DNA from: Litoreibacter sp.
GTDB lineage: Bacteria > Pseudomonadota > Alphaproteobacteria > Rhodobacterales > Rhodobacteraceae
DNA length: 49,164 nt
NCBI GenBank assembly: GCA_026710325.1
Contig: JAPORH010000072.1
Coordinates: 1-49,164 of the forward strand
Direction of reading: 5' to 3'
Shown here in pieces: positions 24,626 through 32,888 of the stretch. Position 1 is the stretch's first letter; every line of letters begins with the position of its first letter. Position numbers and translations under genes: made by a program. The notes under the pieces are model-generated. The model was given only the letters and a program-made list of their open reading frames with translations. It made no database searches and was not told where the DNA came from.

Positions 24626-25801
24626 ATGACGCTGGCCAAATACGCATGTGACCCGGGGCAAAGCAGGGGCAGGCTCTATGCCGAGGAGGAAAGCACCTTT
24701 CGCAGCTGTTTTCAGCGGGATCGCGACCGCATCATCCATGCCTCCGCCTTCCGCAGGCTCAGGCACAAGACGCAAGTGTTCATTGAGCATGAGGGCGACT
24801 ATTTCCGCACGCGCCTGACCCATTCCATCGAAGTGGCCCAGGTCGCGCGCACGATTGCAGGCGTGTTGGGCTTGAATGTCGAGCTGACAGAGGCCGTGGC
24901 ACTGGCGCATGATCTGGGCCACCCGCCCTTTGGCCACACGGGCGAAGATGCGCTCGATACGTTGATGGCCCCTTATGGCGGTTTTGATCACAATGCGCAG
25001 GCGCTGAAAATCGTGACCTCGCTGGAGCGCCATTACGCGGAGTGGGACGGGTTGAACCTGACCTGGGAAAGCCTCGAAGGCATCGCCAAACATAATGGCC
25101 CGGTGACGGGCGAGCTGCCCTTTGCACTGTCGGAATATTCTGCCCGGCACGATCTGGAGCTTGGCACCTATGCCAGTGGTGAGGCGCAGGTCGCGGCTCT
25201 GGCCGACGACATTGCCTATAACCATCATGACTTGCATGATGGGCTACGCGCTGAGTTGTTTTCCACGGACGAGCTGGCGGAGCTTCCCCTGGTCGGCCCC
25301 TGTTTCGCGCGGGTCGATGAGCTTTACCCGGGCCTGAACTACTACCGCCGCCGTCACGAGGCGTTGCGCAGGTTTTTCGGGATATTGGTCGAGGACGTGA
25401 TCACCGTCGCCCGGGCGCGCCTGGCAGAGCTGGAGCCCGGATCCGTTTCTGATATTCGCGGGGCAGGGCGCCCGATGGTGCAATTCTCAACTGAAATTTG
25501 GGAACAGTTGAAAGTCATCCGTGCGTTCCTCTTTGCCCGTATGTACCGCGCGCCCGCCGTGGTCGAGATGCGGGTGCAAGTGACGCAGGTGATCGAGGAG
25601 CTTTTCCCGCTCTTCATGCGCGAGCCCGAAAGGTTGCCCAAGCAATGGCGAAAGGACGTACAAGAGGCGCAGGGCGAGGTGGCCCTGGCCCGGATTGTTG
25701 CGGATTACATTGCCGGCATGACGGACCGTTTCGCGCTTTTGACCCATGAAAGCCTGATCGGCGGGATAGCGGCCGACAGCTACGTTCTTCCGAGGACCTA
25801 A
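24626..25801 (+). CDS. dgt: dGTP triphosphohydrolase-like HD-domain protein
   Basis: 391-aa HD-domain phosphohydrolase (dGTPase type 2-like). The metal motif runs H..HD..D: FRTRLTHSIEVAQ (His66), AHDLGHPPFGHTGED (His95-Asp96), and ADDIAYNHHDLHDG. Such enzymes hydrolyse dNTPs to deoxynucleosides plus triphosphate and help balance dNTP pools. The start at 24626 was preferred because the 34 residues upstream in frame overlap the erpA coding start region and lack family resemblance. Repeat copy D follows it, then argS. Confidence 0.9.
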   Translation: MTLAKYACDPGQSRGRLYAEEESTFRSCFQRDRDRIIHASAFRRLRHKTQVFIEHEGDYFRTRLTHSIEVAQVARTIAGVLGLNVELTEAVALAHDLGHPPFGHTGEDALDTLMAPYGGFDHNAQALKIVTSLERHYAEWDGLNLTWESLEGIAKHNGPVTGELPFALSEYSARHDLELGTYASGEAQVAALADDIAYNHHDLHDGLRAELFSTDELAELPLVGPCFARVDELYPGLNYYRRRHEALRRFFGILVEDVITVARARLAELEPGSVSDIRGAGRPMVQFSTEIWEQLKVIRAFLFARMYRAPAVVEMRVQVTQVIEELFPLFMREPERLPKQWRKDVQEAQGEVALARIVADYIAGMTDRFALLTHESLIGGIAADSYVLPRT

Positions 25802-25844
25802 AGGCGCGGCTGCGCCGCCCATGGTGCTTTTGCGCTCGCCGCGC

Positions 25845-25896
25845 GGGCTTGAGTGCTTTGCCCTCAAACTCCCAGAATATTTTTGAAACAATGAAG
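25845..25896 (+). repeat. Dispersed 3'-end repeat, copy D
   Basis: After the dgt stop there is a small GC hairpin, GCGGC-TGC-GCCGC (25806-25818). The element itself has arms TTGAG/CTCAA and the tail AGAATATTTTTGAAACAATG... ending at 25896. Same orientation as dgt, 44 nt after its stop and 58 nt before argS. Confidence 0.75.
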
Positions 25897-25953
25897 GGTG
25901 GACCGTGCCTCTGGGCATGATAAACCGCGCGCCAGGATGAAAAGGGCCTCGTC

Positions 25954-27696
25954 ATGAATATTTTTGCACAAATCCGGGAGTTGGTGATCGCGTCTTTGGA
26001 GGCGATGGTCCGAGAGGGTGCGCTGCCTGACGGTTTGAGCTTTGACAATGTGGCGGTCGAGCCACCGCGCGATGCGGCCCATGGCGATATGGCCACCAAC
26101 GCTGCGATGGTCCTGGCCAAGCCCGCCGGGCTGAAGCCGCGCGATATTGCCGAGGGTTTGGCGGCGAAGCTGCAAGCGGATGCGCGGATCACTTTGGCTG
26201 AAGTTGCGGGACCGGGGTTTTTGAACCTGCGCCTGGACGCCTCCGTCTGGGCGGCGGTCGTTCAAGCTGCGCTTGAGCAGGGCGCGCAGTTTGGCCGCTC
26301 CGACATGGGGGCAGGGCGCCGCGTCAATGTCGAATATGTCTCCGCCAACCCGACCGGGCCTTTGCATGTCGGGCATACGCGCGGGGCTGTTTTTGGCGAC
26401 GCGCTGGCCTCGCTTCTGGATTTTGCGGGTCATGAGGTCACGCGCGAATACTATATCAACGATGGCGGCGCGCAGGTCGATGTGTTGGCGCGGTCTGTCT
26501 ATTTGCGCTACCTGGAGGCCCATGGTCAGGAGGTCGCGTTTCCCGATGGCACCTACCCGGGCGATTACCTTATCTCCGTCGGCCAGGCGTTGAAAGACAA
26601 GGTCGGCGACGCATTCGTCGATAAAGGCGAGCAGTATTGGTTGTCAGAGATCCGCGATTTCGCAACCGATGCCATGATGGATTTGATCCGAGCCGACCTG
26701 AAAGCGCTCGGCGTTGAGATGGATGTCTTCTATTCCGAAAAATCGCTCTACGGCACAGGCCGGATCGAAGCGGCGATCGACGTGTTGAAAGAGAAGGGCC
26801 TGATTTATGAAGGCGTGCTCGAGCCGCCCAAGGGCAAAAAGCCCGAGGATTGGGAGCCGCGGGAGCAGACTCTGTTCAAATCGACTGAGCATGGCGATGA
26901 TGTCGACCGCCCGGTGCAGAAATCTGACGGCGCCTGGACCTATTTCGCGCCGGATATCGCCTATCACTACGACAAGATCACGCGCGAGTTTGACGCGCTG
27001 ATTGACGTCTTTGGCGCCGATCACGGCGGCTATGTCAAGCGGATGAAGGCCGCGGTTTCGGCCCTGTCCGAAGGCAAGGTGCCGCTCGATATCAAGCTCA
27101 CGCAGCTTGTGAAGCTGACCAAGAATGGTGAGCTGTTCAAGATGTCCAAGCGGGCGGGGACCTTCGTGACCTTGCGCGACGTGGTCGATGAGGTCGGCCC
27201 GGATGTGACCCGTTTCATCATGTTGACGCGTAAGCAGGATGCGCCACTGGATTTCGACCTCGATAAGGTGCTGGAGCAATCCAAAGACAACCCGGTCTTC
27301 TACGTTCAATACGCGCATGCTCGGGTCCGCTCGGTCCTGCGCAAAGCAGGTGAGGCGGGGGTTGACGCCTCCGATGCTGTCCTGGCTGCGCAAGACCTAT
27401 CGGGCAACACGCATGAGGCGGAGCTGGCGCTCGCTGCAAAGCTTGCTGAATGGCCTCGGCTGGTCGAAATCGCGGCGCGCACCAACGAGCCGCACCGCAT
27501 CGCCTTCTACCTCTATGAGCTCGCAGGCGAGTTCCATGCGCTGTGGAACCGGGGCAATGATGCGACCGAACTGCGCTTCCTGCAGGATGATATCGCAGAC
27601 GGGTTGCCAAAAATCGCGCTCGCACGTGCCACGGCGATTGTTATTTCCGCAGGTCTTGGTATTCTGGGTGTGACACCCGCGGAAGAGATGCGCTGA
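25954..27696 (+). CDS. argS: Arginyl-tRNA synthetase
   Basis: 580-aa class I aminoacyl-tRNA synthetase charging tRNA-Arg. It has the ArgS N-terminal domain, the HIGH-type motif [12 protein letters not shown] (HVGH at 138-141), KMSKR-type sequence [12 protein letters not shown] and a DALR anticodon-binding domain at the C-terminus ([15 protein letters not shown] begins it). Length is normal. AAAAGGG lies about 9 nt before the ATG. It opens the conserved argS-SPOR-nagZ-scpA-scpB order. Confidence 0.97.
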   Translation: MNIFAQIRELVIASLEAMVREGALPDGLSFDNVAVEPPRDAAHGDMATNAAMVLAKPAGLKPRDIAEGLAAKLQADARITLAEVAGPGFLNLRLDASVWAAVVQAALEQGAQFGRSDMGAGRRVNVEYVSANPTGPLHVGHTRGAVFGDALASLLDFAGHEVTREYYINDGGAQVDVLARSVYLRYLEAHGQEVAFPDGTYPGDYLISVGQALKDKVGDAFVDKGEQYWLSEIRDFATDAMMDLIRADLKALGVEMDVFYSEKSLYGTGRIEAAIDVLKEKGLIYEGVLEPPKGKKPEDWEPREQTLFKSTEHGDDVDRPVQKSDGAWTYFAPDIAYHYDKITREFDALIDVFGADHGGYVKRMKAAVSALSEGKVPLDIKLTQLVKLTKNGELFKMSKRAGTFVTLRDVVDEVGPDVTRFIMLTRKQDAPLDFDLDKVLEQSKDNPVFYVQYAHARVRSVLRKAGEAGVDASDAVLAAQDLSGNTHEAELALAAKLAEWPRLVEIAARTNEPHRIAFYLYELAGEFHALWNRGNDATELRFLQDDIADGLPKIALARATAIVISAGLGILGVTPAEEMR

Positions 27697-27786
27697 CGCC
27701 GAATGATCAGCGGCCTTTCGCACCATAGGGTGACGAGCAGAAGATAAGCGACCGTTGCGCTTGAACGCGGCGGCAGAGAGGCGAAC

Positions 27787-28701
27787 ATGGCTGACGTTGA
27801 TTACGGGCGCGCAAGCGCCGCGCAAGACGAGTATTCCGAGCTATCCCCCCCAATTGGGTTCATGTCCAAAGCCTTGAGCTATGTGGGCGCATTGAGCTCC
27901 ATTGCACTGGTGGCGGGCCTGGGCATCTGGGGCTATGAGCTGACGATGCGCGATGTCACGGATGTCCCGGTCATCCGCGCGCTCGAAGGCCCGTCCCGCA
28001 TTCAGCCAGAAGACCCTGGCGGGCAGTTGGCGCAACATACAGGTCTCGCCGTGAATGCCGTGCAGGCCGAGGGGGAAGCTGCCGGTCCCGCGCCGGAGGT
28101 GATCCTCGCCCCGGACCCGATTGATCTGCGCAGCGACGATATCGTGCTGACCGCCCCGGAAGAAGGGGCCGTGCGTCCCGATGAGCTGGCCGAGGCCATT
28201 GGCACGGTGGTCGCCCTCACGCTGGAAGAGCAAAACCTGACGCCGGAGGAGCGCGGCGCGCGGGTGACGGAGCGTCTGGAAGAGGGGGCCCGCAGCGATG
28301 TCATTTCTATCTCGGTCCCGGGCGTCAATCGCTCTCAACGCCCCGCCTTGCGCCCTGCAATCAACTTGCAGAACCTGCAGCAGACCTCTGCGATCACCTC
28401 CGGAGTAAGCGCCGTCACTGGTCTTGATGTTGACCCGTCGACCCTTCCCAGCGGCACAAGGTTGGTCCAATTGGGGGCGTTTGACGATTTGGAAACCGCG
28501 AAAGCGGAGTGGGACAAGATCGCCGCAAACTTCAGCGATTATATGGATGACAAGAAACGCGTGATCCTGCAGGCCAAGAGCGGGGAACGGGTCTTTTACC
28601 GCCTCCGCGCGCTCGGCTTTGATGACTTGAACGCGTCTCGGCGCTTCTGCGCGGTTTTGGTTGCGGCTGACGCGGCCTGTATCCCTATCCTGTCGCGGTA
28701 A
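27787..28701 (+). CDS. SPOR-domain membrane protein
   Basis: 304 aa. A short cytoplasmic N-terminus, one membrane helix (YVGALSSIALVAGLGIWGYEL, about 38-58), a long acidic Pro/Ala/Glu-rich periplasmic linker, and a C-terminal SPOR domain (about 223-300: TRLVQLGAFDDLETAKAEWD, later VFYRLRALGFDDLNASRRF). SPOR domains bind denuded glycan strands of septal peptidoglycan. AGAGG precedes the ATG by 6 nt. Adjacent nagZ acts on peptidoglycan fragments, so the pair may link septal wall synthesis and recycling. Confidence 0.9.
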   Translation: MADVDYGRASAAQDEYSELSPPIGFMSKALSYVGALSSIALVAGLGIWGYELTMRDVTDVPVIRALEGPSRIQPEDPGGQLAQHTGLAVNAVQAEGEAAGPAPEVILAPDPIDLRSDDIVLTAPEEGAVRPDELAEAIGTVVALTLEEQNLTPEERGARVTERLEEGARSDVISISVPGVNRSQRPALRPAINLQNLQQTSAITSGVSAVTGLDVDPSTLPSGTRLVQLGAFDDLETAKAEWDKIAANFSDYMDDKKRVILQAKSGERVFYRLRALGFDDLNASRRFCAVLVAADAACIPILSR

Positions 28702-28752
28702 TGTTGAAAAACCACAAGCGATATTGACTTAGAGCTTAAAGGTCTTCGCGTA

Positions 28753-29742
28753 ATGGTCTCAAATGCTTATATTTTTGGCTGTGCGGGCGAACAACTCACA
28801 GCAGACGAAAGTCGGTTTTTTGCAAGCGCGAAACCTTGGGGCTTTATCCTGTTTGCTCGAAATGTCGCTGATAAAGCCCAGCTGAAACGGCTCACAGATG
28901 ACTTGCGAGATGCCGTCGGCTGGCAAGCGCCAATCTTAATTGACCAAGAAGGTGGGCGCGTTCAGCGGATGCGCGGTCCCATCTGGCAAGAGTTTCAGCC
29001 CGCCCTTGATCAGATGCAAAGCGCCAGTGATCCGGCGCGTGCCATGTATTTGCGCAACCGATTGATTGCGTCTGATCTGCATGAGGTGGGTATTGACGTG
29101 AATTGCGCGCCCGTCGCCGATGTGCTGCAGCCCGAGACGCATCCGGTGATGAAGAACCGCTGTTACAGCGAGGATGTCGAGACGGCGGTTGCGATGTGTC
29201 GGGAGGCGGCAAAAGGGTTCTTGGATGGTGGCGTCTTGCCGGTGCTCAAACATATCCCGGGCTATGGCCGTGCGGTGGTGGATGGCCACCTTGATTTGCC
29301 GCGCGTGGACGTGTCGCGCGCGGAGCTCGACGCGCTAGACTTTGCGCCCTTCAAGGCGCTCAACGATATCAAGATGGGCATGACGGCCCATATCGTTTTT
29401 CCGGTGATTGACGATGCGCCCGCCACGACCTCCCCCAAGGCGATGCAGGTTATTCGAAAAGAGATCGGGTTCGAAGGCCTGATCATGACGGATGACATCT
29501 CGATGAAGGCATTGTCTGGCTCGGTCGAGGCGCGTTGCGAGGCGGCGCTTGCGGCAGGTTGTGACCTCGCGCTGCATTGCAATGGCAAGATGGAAGAGAT
29601 GGCAAAAATCTCAGAGCGTTGCGGCCCGATGAGCGAGGCCGCACAAAGCCGCGCAAAGGCTGCTTTGGCTGAGGGGCAAACCCCAAGCGACATTGACATT
29701 CCGGCCGCTAGAGCGGAGTTTGAGGCCCTTATAAAAGGGTGA
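28753..29742 (+). CDS. nagZ: Beta-N-acetylhexosaminidase NagZ, with altered catalytic-loop residues
   Basis: 329-aa GH3 enzyme that cuts GlcNAc from anhydro-muropeptides in cell-wall recycling; cytoplasmic. Signatures: PILIDQEGGRVQRM (61-74), KHIPGYGRAVVDGHLDLP (166-183) and the nucleophile motif IMTDDISM (244-251). In the flexible loop that supplies the acid/base His, the usual KHFPGHG...DSH appears as KHIPGYG...DGH: Asp177 and His179 are kept, but Ser is Gly and the first-motif His is Tyr. Activity is still likely. AAAGG lies 9 nt before the ATG. Confidence 0.94.
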   Translation: MVSNAYIFGCAGEQLTADESRFFASAKPWGFILFARNVADKAQLKRLTDDLRDAVGWQAPILIDQEGGRVQRMRGPIWQEFQPALDQMQSASDPARAMYLRNRLIASDLHEVGIDVNCAPVADVLQPETHPVMKNRCYSEDVETAVAMCREAAKGFLDGGVLPVLKHIPGYGRAVVDGHLDLPRVDVSRAELDALDFAPFKALNDIKMGMTAHIVFPVIDDAPATTSPKAMQVIRKEIGFEGLIMTDDISMKALSGSVEARCEAALAAGCDLALHCNGKMEEMAKISERCGPMSEAAQSRAKAALAEGQTPSDIDIPAARAEFEALIKG

Positions 29743-29757
29743 GGTCACGGCCGCGTA

Positions 29758-30573
29758 ATGTCGGACGAAACGAGCACAGAGATCGACACGACTTGGGAGG
29801 AAGGCGGCGTTGAGGCGCGCCTGGCCGCCGAGGCGCTTATCGTCGATGTAGACGGCTTCGAAGGCCCGCTCGATCTGCTTTTGACCTTGTCGCGCACCCA
29901 GAAAGTGGATTTGCGCAAAGTCTCTGTCTTGCAGCTGGCGGAGCAATATTTGGCCTTTATCGAGAAAGCCAAAGAGCTGCGCTTGGAATTGGCCGCGGAT
30001 TATCTGGTCATGGCCGCTTGGCTGGCTTTCCTCAAATCGCGCTTGCTCTTGCCGCCCGACCCCGCGGAGGAAGGGCCGTCGGGCGAAGAGCTCGCCGCGC
30101 ACCTGGCCTTCCAGCTGGAACGCCTGTCAGCGATGCGGGAAGCCTCGGCCAAGCTAATGGCGCGGGACCAATTGGGCCGCGATTTCTTCGCGCGCGGCAT
30201 CCCTGAAGATGTCACCCGCATTCGCAAAGTGACCTACACGGCGACGCTGATAGACCTGATGCAGGCCTATGCGCGGATCAAAACCAAGGATGAATTCCGC
30301 CCCTTCGTGATGGACCGCGAAAAGGTCTTCACGATGGAGCAGGCGCTGGAGCGGATGCGCGGGCTCATCGGCTTTGCGGGCGAATGGTCGGATCTGACCT
30401 CCTGGCTGCCAGAGGGGTGGGAGACGGATCCCGTCAAGCGTCGCTCCGCCACCGCTGCAACCTTTGCCGCATCGCTTGAATTGGCAAAGGCGGGTCAGAT
30501 CGAACTCCGTCAGGGCGAGGTCTTCGCGCCTATTCAAATCCGCAAAAGGACCGAGAGTGACCGACGCAACTGA
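29758..30573 (+). CDS. scpA: Segregation and condensation protein A
   Basis: 271-aa kleisin of the bacterial SMC-ScpAB condensin. The N-terminal SMC-binding motif is FEGPLDLLLTLSRTQKVDLR; the middle is charged and helical (EGPSGEELAAHLAFQLERL); the C-terminal winged helix contains TAATFAASLELAKAGQIELR and QGEVFAPIQIR. Starts 15 nt after nagZ. Its final 17 nt overlap the scpB start, the usual coupling for these partners. Confidence 0.95.
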   Translation: MSDETSTEIDTTWEEGGVEARLAAEALIVDVDGFEGPLDLLLTLSRTQKVDLRKVSVLQLAEQYLAFIEKAKELRLELAADYLVMAAWLAFLKSRLLLPPDPAEEGPSGEELAAHLAFQLERLSAMREASAKLMARDQLGRDFFARGIPEDVTRIRKVTYTATLIDLMQAYARIKTKDEFRPFVMDREKVFTMEQALERMRGLIGFAGEWSDLTSWLPEGWETDPVKRRSATAATFAASLELAKAGQIELRQGEVFAPIQIRKRTESDRRN

Positions 30574-31219
30574 TACCGACACCCCAGAGAATGAAAGCCT
30601 GTTCGAGGCCCCACCCATGGGCGAGCAGGAGCGGATGGTTGAGGCCATCTTGTTCGCCTCTGCCGAGCCAATCACGGTCAAAGAGCTAGAGGGCCGTATG
30701 CCGCATGGCTCGGACCCGGCGGAGGCACTGGTGCATCTGCGCAAACGCTATGAGGGGCGTGGGGTGCATGTCGTCAAAGTTGGCGATGCCTGGGCCATTC
30801 GCACGGCAGGTGATCTGGGGTTCTTGATGCAAAAAGAGACGGTCGAGACCCGCAAGCTCAGCCGCGCCGCGATCGAGACTTTGGCCATTGTCGCCTACCA
30901 TCAGCCCGTCACGCGCGCGGAGATCGAGGAAATTCGCGGGGTTTCCGTAAGCCGTGGCACCGTGGACCAACTGATCGAGTTAGAATGGATTCGCTTTGGC
31001 CGCCGCCGCATGACGCCGGGACGGCCCGTCACCTATGTCGTGACCCAGCATTTCCTGGATCACTTCGGACTGGAAAACGCGCGCGACCTGCCAGGGCTGA
31101 AGGAATTGCGCGCCGCGGGGCTTCTGGACAATAGACCGCCCCCCGGCGCGGATGCGTTGCCTGATGACGACGATGAAGATGAAAGCCCCGAAGGACAGAA
31201 CGAATTGTTTGAAGATTAA
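30557..31219 (+). CDS. scpB: Segregation and condensation protein B (GTG start)
   Basis: 220-aa winged-helix partner of ScpA in the SMC condensin complex. Family blocks: MVEAILFASAEPITVKELEG, LSRAAIETLAIVAYHQPVTR, AEIEEIRGVSVSRGTVDQLI and GRPVTYVVTQHFLDHFGL. The start is GTG at 30557, inside the scpA end, with AAAAGGA 6 nt upstream; an ATG at 30464 would add 31 basic residues unlike any ScpB. The C-terminus is a very acidic tail (DALPDDDDEDESPEGQ). Confidence 0.93.
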   Translation: MTDATDTDTPENESLFEAPPMGEQERMVEAILFASAEPITVKELEGRMPHGSDPAEALVHLRKRYEGRGVHVVKVGDAWAIRTAGDLGFLMQKETVETRKLSRAAIETLAIVAYHQPVTRAEIEEIRGVSVSRGTVDQLIELEWIRFGRRRMTPGRPVTYVVTQHFLDHFGLENARDLPGLKELRAAGLLDNRPPPGADALPDDDDEDESPEGQNELFED

Positions 31220-31289
31220 AGGTGACATGTTAGCTGCGTTACTTATCTAAATGCTCAGGGCTTGGGGGGCTTTGGATAGGAGGGTTCGC

Positions 31290-31487
31290 ATGAACCAGAT
31301 CATCAACATGATCGTCCGCATGGTGGTCCGCCGCCTGATCAATGCCGGGATCAACAAGGGCGTGGACGCGATGGCCAAGCGCCGGGGCGGCAGCGAAGAG
31401 CTGACGCCGGAGCAGAAACAAGCCGCTGCAGAAAATCAGAAGCGCACCAAACAAGCGATCCGCATGACGCGGCGGATCGGGCGGTAA
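31290..31487 (+). CDS. Conserved-looking 65-aa amphipathic protein, unrecognised
   Basis: Starts at 31290 behind an ideal AGGAGG 6 nt upstream. Sequence MNQIINMIVRMVVRRLINAG is an amphipathic, possibly membrane-associated helix with Arg pairs; then DAMAKRRGGSEELTPEQKQ and a basic helical tail ending MTRRIGR. pI is high. It follows scpB by 70 nt and precedes repeat copy E. In related genomes I recall Tat genes after scpB; here this small gene closes the cluster. Family unknown to me. Confidence 0.7.
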   Translation: MNQIINMIVRMVVRRLINAGINKGVDAMAKRRGGSEELTPEQKQAAAENQKRTKQAIRMTRRIGR

Positions 31488-31524
31488 ACGAGGGTTTTCG
31501 CCGCGCTTGCGCGCGTCGACCGAG

Positions 31525-31572
31525 TTGGGGGCTCTGCCCCCAAACCCCCGGAATATTTTTGAAACAATGAAG
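31525..31572 (+). repeat. Dispersed 3'-end repeat, copy E
   Basis: The cleanest copy: perfect hairpin TTGGGGGC-TCT-GCCCCCAA (31525-31543), a C-rich linker, then GGAATATTTTTGAAACAATG... ending at 31572. It follows the 65-aa gene by 38 nt in its orientation, with the convergent dCTP deaminase gene 7 nt beyond. Confidence 0.8.
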
Positions 31573-31578
31573 AAGCTG

Positions 31579-32664
31579 TCAGGCCGTTTTGAAGTGTTTC
31601 GAGAGCTTGAGCCCCTGGCCCTGGTAGTTTGATTTGATGTCGATGCCGTAAAGCTGTTCGGGGATTTCAGACATGCGTTCATAGACAAGGCGCCCCACGA
31701 CCTGGCCATGTTCCAACACAAAGGGCGCTTCGTGGCAGCGTACCTCAAGCACACCGCGCGAGCCGGTGCCTTCTTTTGAATAGCCGAAACCGGGATCGAA
31801 AAAGCCTGCGTAATGGACGCGGAATTCGCCGACCATGGCGAGATAGGGGGCCATTTCCGCGGCGCAGTTGGGGGGGATGGTGATCGCCTCCCGGCTGACC
31901 AAGATATAGAACGCGCCTGGGTCGAGGATGATGCGGCCCTCGCTTGTGCGGACCTCCTCCCAATAGTCCGATGGGTCGTAATGGGCGAGCTTGGCAAGGT
32001 CGATCACGCCGGTATGCGGCTTGGCGCGGTAGCCGACCAGATCGCCGCTTTCAGGTTTCAGATCAACCGAGAAGCCGAGGCCGCCAGCGATGACGGCATC
32101 ACCCGTTACAATCGGTGTCTCAGCATGCAAGGCGCGCAGGTCGGTGTCGCTGATCAGCGTGTCGCCCCGTCGAAAGATGATCTGGTTCAGCATCTGTCCG
32201 GTCCGGGCCACGACGGAGAAGGAGCGGGGGCAAATTTCGACATAAAGCGGCCCGGTATACCCAGCAGGGACCCGATCAAATTCGACCCCGTCATCCGTAA
32301 TGACCCGGGTCAGCAGGTCCAGCCGGCCAATCGAGGATTTGGCCGAGGCAGCACCTGACAGCTCTGCAGGCAGCGCCAGGCGTTCTTGCAACGGCACGAC
32401 ATAGACGCAGCCTTTTTCCAGCACCGCGCCGCCGGTCAGGTCCATCTGGTGCATCGCAAATTGCTCCAGCCGCTCGGCTACGCTTTGACCGCGCCCGGCT
32501 AGAAAGGAGGCGCGCACGCGAGTAGCAGTTTGCCCCAAACGCAGGTCAAGGGAGGCCGGCTGAATTTGCCCGTCTTCAATCGTAGTGGAGGCACTGATCT
32601 GACCAGCGGCAATCATGGCGCGCATCTGCCGGTCAGACAGAACCCCGTTTGCAACCTCAGACAT
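31579..32664 (-). CDS. dcd: 2'-Deoxycytidine 5'-triphosphate deaminase, long (two-domain) form
   Basis: 361 aa, about twice the usual 190-aa Dcd, matching the long alphaproteobacterial form annotated as 2'-deoxycytidine 5'-triphosphate deaminase (two dUTPase-like folds). It converts dCTP to dUTP for thymidylate synthesis. Landmarks: IQPASLDLRLGQTATRVRAS, AKSSIGRLDLLTRV, and in the second half GRIILDPGAFYILVSREAI, then FFDPGFGYS. The start is ATG 32664 with GCGAGG upstream; TTG at 32682 is rejected. It lies 25 nt downstream of the tRNA-Pro terminator. Confidence 0.88.
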   Translation of the reverse strand: MSEVANGVLSDRQMRAMIAAGQISASTTIEDGQIQPASLDLRLGQTATRVRASFLAGRGQSVAERLEQFAMHQMDLTGGAVLEKGCVYVVPLQERLALPAELSGAASAKSSIGRLDLLTRVITDDGVEFDRVPAGYTGPLYVEICPRSFSVVARTGQMLNQIIFRRGDTLISDTDLRALHAETPIVTGDAVIAGGLGFSVDLKPESGDLVGYRAKPHTGVIDLAKLAHYDPSDYWEEVRTSEGRIILDPGAFYILVSREAITIPPNCAAEMAPYLAMVGEFRVHYAGFFDPGFGYSKEGTGSRGVLEVRCHEAPFVLEHGQVVGRLVYERMSEIPEQLYGIDIKSNYQGQGLKLSKHFKTA

Positions 32665-32688
32665 GGCGGCGACCTCGCTCAATATACA

Positions 32689-32721
32689 AAACGCCCGCGC
32701 CCTAAGGGGCTACGGGCGTTT
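32689..32721 (-). terminator. Terminator of tRNA-Pro
   Basis: Arms CGGGCGTTT / AAACGCCCG (32713-32721 and 32689-32697) with internal GCCCT/AGGGGC pairing, 8 nt after the tRNA 3' end. On the minus strand a short TTTTGT follows. Confidence 0.75.
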
Positions 32722-32728
32722 GATGTGT

Positions 32729-32805
32729 TGGTCGGGCTAGCAGGACTCGAACCTGCGACCTTCCGTCCCCCAGACGGACGCGCTACCAGGCTGCGCCATA
32801 GCCCG
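32729..32805 (-). tRNA. tRNA-Pro (anticodon GGG), CCA encoded
   Basis: A 77-nt cloverleaf on the minus strand. Acceptor CGGGCTA pairs with TAGCCCG, followed by A73 and encoded CCA. The D-arm GGCGCAGCCTGGTAGCGC, anticodon stem TCCGT/ACGGA with loop CTGGGGG (anticodon GGG, reading CCC/CCU), and T-loop GGTTCGAGTCC are all present. Confidence 0.95.
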
Positions 32806-32816
32806 ACGATTTGGCC

Positions 32817-32844
32817 TTCATACGGCATTTGTGCGCCAAGGCAA
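32817..32844 (-). promoter_or_regulatory. Candidate promoter of tRNA-Pro
   Basis: On the minus strand TTGCCT (32844-32839) and TATGAA (32822-32817) are spaced 16 bp, with the -10 end 11 nt before the mature tRNA. Placement is good; the -10 match is modest. Confidence 0.4.
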
Positions 32845-32888
32845 GAGGCGTGCCCAGCTTTTCTGCGGCGCGCGCGGGCCATGCTGGC

